From positions 1 through 64,000 of the forward strand of contig NZ_JAIEPN010000004.1 in the NCBI RefSeq assembly GCF_019748365.1: 64,000 bases of DNA, written 5' to 3'. Shown here piece by piece: positions 63,529-64,000 of this stretch. A program made the translations under genes and the position numbers. Origin of the DNA: Novosphingobium sp. (GTDB lineage Bacteria; Pseudomonadota; Alphaproteobacteria; Sphingomonadales; Sphingomonadaceae). Numbering within the stretch: position 1 is the stretch's first letter; every line of letters begins with the position of its first letter. The notes below the pieces were generated by a model that saw only the letters and a program-made list of their open reading frames with translations, did no database searches and had not been told where the DNA came from.

Positions 63529-63770
63529 CGCGCGGCCTCCTGAAACCAGCGCGGCTTATAAAAGCGCGAGGTGAAGGTGTACTCGGTCGCCTCCTCGGAA
63601 TCGATATCGGTGGCCTCGGGCCAGTTCGCGAGGATCTCGGCCTCATCATCGGCATAGGCCACGATGATATGATAGCCGTGGCCTACGCCGCTCACCCAAT
63701 AGGGGTGCTTGATCGGCCAGTTGACCGGGCGCGGATCTTCGGTGGGCTGCTTGAAGCGACTGCGGATCAT
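63525..63770 (-). CDS. Small element protein of unknown function
   Basis: The 81-residue protein is rich in aromatic and acidic residues (NWPIKHPYWVSGVGHGYHII, then ADDEAEILANWPEATDIDSE), with no membrane segment and no recognised domain. ATG 63770 overlaps the stop of the upstream gene as ATGA, and its stop overlaps the 55-residue gene. It looks like a phage-type accessory gene. Confidence 0.65.
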   Translation of the reverse strand: MIRSRFKQPTEDPRPVNWPIKHPYWVSGVGHGYHIIVAYADDEAEILANWPEATDIDSEEATEYTFTSRFYKPRWFQEAAR

Positions 63771-64000
63771 GCTGGCAATCCCTCAGGTTCGGGCAGTTCA
63801 AGCAGCGGGGCATGGCTGAAAGTCCAGCAAAACCGGCTCTTCCCGTCCGAACAGTTCACGGTCTTGTCGCGGATGAAGCGGGGTGACTGGCACAGCCGCA
63901 GTGCGTTCATGAGCGGCGTATCGATCTCGATAGGCACGCCGACCTCCGCAAAAACCTTCTGCACCTGCGGCAGGTTGAGCGCGATGAGGTGGTTGCGCCT
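63767..64000 (-). CDS. Partial element gene, 5' end beyond the window
   Basis: The frame ends at 63767 and stays open to base 64000, at least 77 residues, so the start lies outside. A GTG at 63964 would be an internal start only. The visible part reads LPQVQKVFAEVGVPIEIDTP and two Cys further on (RLCQSPRF, VNCSDGKSRFCWTF). Function is not recognised. Confidence 0.6.
   Translation of the reverse strand, partial: RRNHLIALNLPQVQKVFAEVGVPIEIDTPLMNALRLCQSPRFIRDKTVNCSDGKSRFCWTFSHAPLLELPEPEGLPA

Larger units (their letters stand above)
60550..64000 (-). mobile_element. Left end of an integrated element at tRNA-Trp (prophage or integrative element)
   Basis: A tyrosine integrase beside tRNA-Trp, followed by a minus-strand string of very short, tightly overlapping genes including a DNA methyltransferase, marks an integrated phage or integrative element. 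The genes read toward the tRNA. No structural, replication or conjugation gene is yet visible, so the element type is open. It runs past the right edge. Confidence 0.8.

Overview
The window is one GC-rich bacterial chromosome segment. A CtaA-type haem A synthase, an NDUFA12 homologue and DUF2155 gene beside aat, a DUF1244 gene, a ThiS-ThiG fusion, a FecA-type TonB receptor and a GTTC-N7-GTTC SOS-like box all point to an alphaproteobacterium, most likely Sphingomonadales (Novosphingobium/Sphingomonas-like). That placement is inferred from gene content; no marker gene was compared. Genes are dense and no gap between genes exceeds about 215 bases.

Left part (1-24.5 kb): mutS; a polytopic membrane protein; malic enzyme maeB; a ribbon-helix-helix/ParE toxin-antitoxin pair whose toxin seems to start at CTG; a lipoprotein; fused thiSG; a MerC-like membrane protein behind a Zur-like operator; ctaA; rplM-rpsI with a clear terminator; a DUF1244 gene; pyruvate kinase; a TonB-dependent receptor; yggS; a ThiE-like gene; ftsK; an Lrp/AsnC regulator divergent from alanine dehydrogenase; and a membrane diguanylate cyclase.

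Middle part (24.2-41.6 kb): a hotdog thioesterase with an S9 oligopeptidase; an M24 aminopeptidase; a VOC-cupin gene pair behind a candidate LexA box; an EF-hand protein with an OmpR/histidine-kinase pair behind phased GCGACAA repeats; an M1 aminopeptidase; a HerA-like ATPase; then a coupled pabB-pabC fusion, aminotransferase, RluA-type pseudouridine synthase and arfB; and two small lipoproteins.

Methionine block (41.7-47.6 kb): an ArsR-methyltransferase fusion (SahR-like) behind two palindromes, followed without a gap by metF and a split methionine synthase (metH1, metH2). An inverted-repeat element separates the two halves of metH.

Right part (47.7-60.4 kb): a CPA2 antiporter, a serine hydrolase, recQ, an SDR, a TelA/XpaC-like/PHA-granule cluster, a fatty acyl-AMP ligase with a small cysteine protein, recX, a DUF192 gene, NDUFA12, DUF2155 and aat.

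From 60.47 kb to the right edge lies tRNA-Trp(CCA) with a tyrosine integrase next to it and the start of an integrated element. Its seven visible cargo genes, including a DNA methyltransferase and a DUF1643 protein, are joined by six exact 4-nt start/stop overlaps. The element continues beyond the window.
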